A stretch of 14,923 nt of DNA from CBDVBD01 sp965372135. GTDB lineage: Bacteria; Electryoneota; RPQS01; CBDVBD01. Below, in pieces: positions 14,185-14,923 of the stretch. The translations under genes were made by a program, and so were the position numbers. The stretch covers positions 1-14,923 of the forward strand of contig CBDVBD010000074.1 of NCBI GenBank assembly GCA_965372135.1. The letters are read 5' to 3'. Numbering within the stretch: position 1 is the stretch's first letter; each line of letters starts with the position of its first letter. Under the pieces are notes generated by a model, which had not been told where the DNA came from, made no database searches, and was given only the letters and a program-made list of their open reading frames with translations.

Positions 14185-14923
14185 TTAAGCTTCCAGCAGT
14201 TCCTTTGTAGCTTCTTCTTCGGATTTGCGGGTTTTCATCAACGCAGCATCCAAGACCTGGTCGATACGATCGACGAAAACGAATTTCAGCTTGGAGCGAA
14301 TATTTTCAGGGACGTCATCCAGGTCTTTTTTGTTACCGGTAGGTAAAATCAAAGTTTTAAGGTGGGCGCGATTGGCTGCTACTACTTTTTCCCGGACTCC
14401 GCCGATGGGCAAGACTCGCCCCCGAAGGGTGATTTCACCGGTCATGCCCACATCGTTACGCACCGGAGTATTGGAGATCAATGACGCCAAGGATGTTACC
14501 ATCGTGATGCCGGCGGAAGGTCCATCTTTGGGAGTGGCACCTTCGGGAACATGGATATGTATATCCCACTCCTTGAAGAATCCTTCCGCTAAATGGTACC
14601 GTCTGGCATTGGCTCGCAGGTAACTCAGAGCGATTTCGGCGGATTCTTTCATAACATCGCCCAATTGTCCGGTTATTTTTAAGGATTTTCCACCGGGCAT
14701 CCAGGTGGATTCGATAATCAAAGTATCGCCGCCGACCGGTGTCCAGGCTAAGGCATTGGCAATGCCGACCTCACCGTGTTCGGATACCAGTTCGGGATTG
14801 TATTTGGGAACACCAAGATATTCATGTAAGGTTTTTACATTGATGGTTACCGGCGAATCATCATCCATGGCGACTTTGCGAGCCACTTTTCGGCACACCG
14901 CAGCGATTTTCTGTTCCAGGCTG
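14185..14923 (-). CDS. lon: ATP-dependent protease Lon, C-terminal part (5' end outside window)
   Basis: Lon is a cytosolic hexameric AAA+ serine protease that degrades misfolded and regulatory proteins. Only the last 246 or so codons are present. The frame runs off the right edge, reading SLEQKIAAVCRKVARKVA, which matches the family before the proteolytic domain, so a GTG or ATG inside this stretch is not the true start. The proteolytic domain is complete: the catalytic Ser is in PKDGPSAGITM (codon 14515-14517) and the catalytic Lys in IGGVREKVVAA (codon 14386-14388). GMTGEITLRGRVLPIGG and the LILPTGNKKDLDDVP stretch are also typical. The end, EEEATKELLEA, is a short charged tail. Nothing suggests damage. 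The gene ends in a strong intrinsic terminator and is not cotranscribed with the secreted-protein operon. Confidence 0.96.
   Translation of the reverse strand, partial: SLEQKIAAVCRKVARKVAMDDDSPVTINVKTLHEYLGVPKYNPELVSEHGEVGIANALAWTPVGGDTLIIESTWMPGGKSLKITGQLGDVMKESAEIALSYLRANARRYHLAEGFFKEWDIHIHVPEGATPKDGPSAGITMVTSLASLISNTPVRNDVGMTGEITLRGRVLPIGGVREKVVAANRAHLKTLILPTGNKKDLDDVPENIRSKLKFVFVDRIDQVLDAALMKTRKSEEEATKELLEA

Noticed and set aside
14185..14898. Stand-alone short protease starting at the GTG near 14898
   Set aside because: The frame continues upstream to the window edge with Lon-like sequence, so this is an internal codon of a truncated view of lon.

Overview
The window looks like chromosomal DNA of a Gram-negative-type bacterium, probably an uncultured member of the Fibrobacteres-Chlorobi-Bacteroidetes (FCB) assemblage. 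The pointers are a very large secreted subtilisin-like protease with FG-GAP-type DxDxDG repeats, a fibronectin-like module and a C-terminal 'YPNPYEG ... ASGIYLYYI' sorting-type domain, plus further large secreted beta-rich, cysteine-rich proteins. This placement rests on domain architecture only; there is no rRNA or other phylogenetic marker beyond a partial lon.

Left end (1 to about 1660) is clearly AT-rich and has its genes on the + strand. It holds a possible gene tail at the edge, a 390-aa protein with features of a PD-(D/E)XK restriction-type nuclease, and a decayed RNA-binding (RRM) gene. That gene has an in-frame TAG and runs straight into a terminator hairpin. From about 1660 onward the base composition is more balanced and every convincing gene is on the - strand, so the left end is probably an acquired or eroding accessory segment.

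Middle (1694 to 8622), read right to left: comF (DNA-uptake phosphoribosyltransferase-like protein), an M24 aminopeptidase, the 1,400-residue S8 protease and coaE (dephospho-CoA kinase). The first three are spaced 53 to 56 bp apart and may be cotranscribed. About 200 bp between the protease and coaE carry two perfect hairpins with mutually complementary loops and a five-unit 8-bp tandem repeat that abuts the coaE start codon.

Right part (8827 to 13960) looks like one transcription unit. It has a sigma70-like promoter (TTGACA, 17 bp, TATTTT), then two tandem paralogous secreted proteins of no family I recognise, then a cysteine-rich secreted protein with PPC-like and fibronectin-like modules that starts at GTG behind a strong GAGGAG. 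A perfect 28-bp palindromic terminator closes it. At the far right is the 3' end of lon (ATP-dependent protease, proteolytic domain), with its own intrinsic terminator.

The most novel-looking content is the paralogous secreted pair and its operon. No CRISPR array, tRNA, rRNA, transposase or phage gene was seen.
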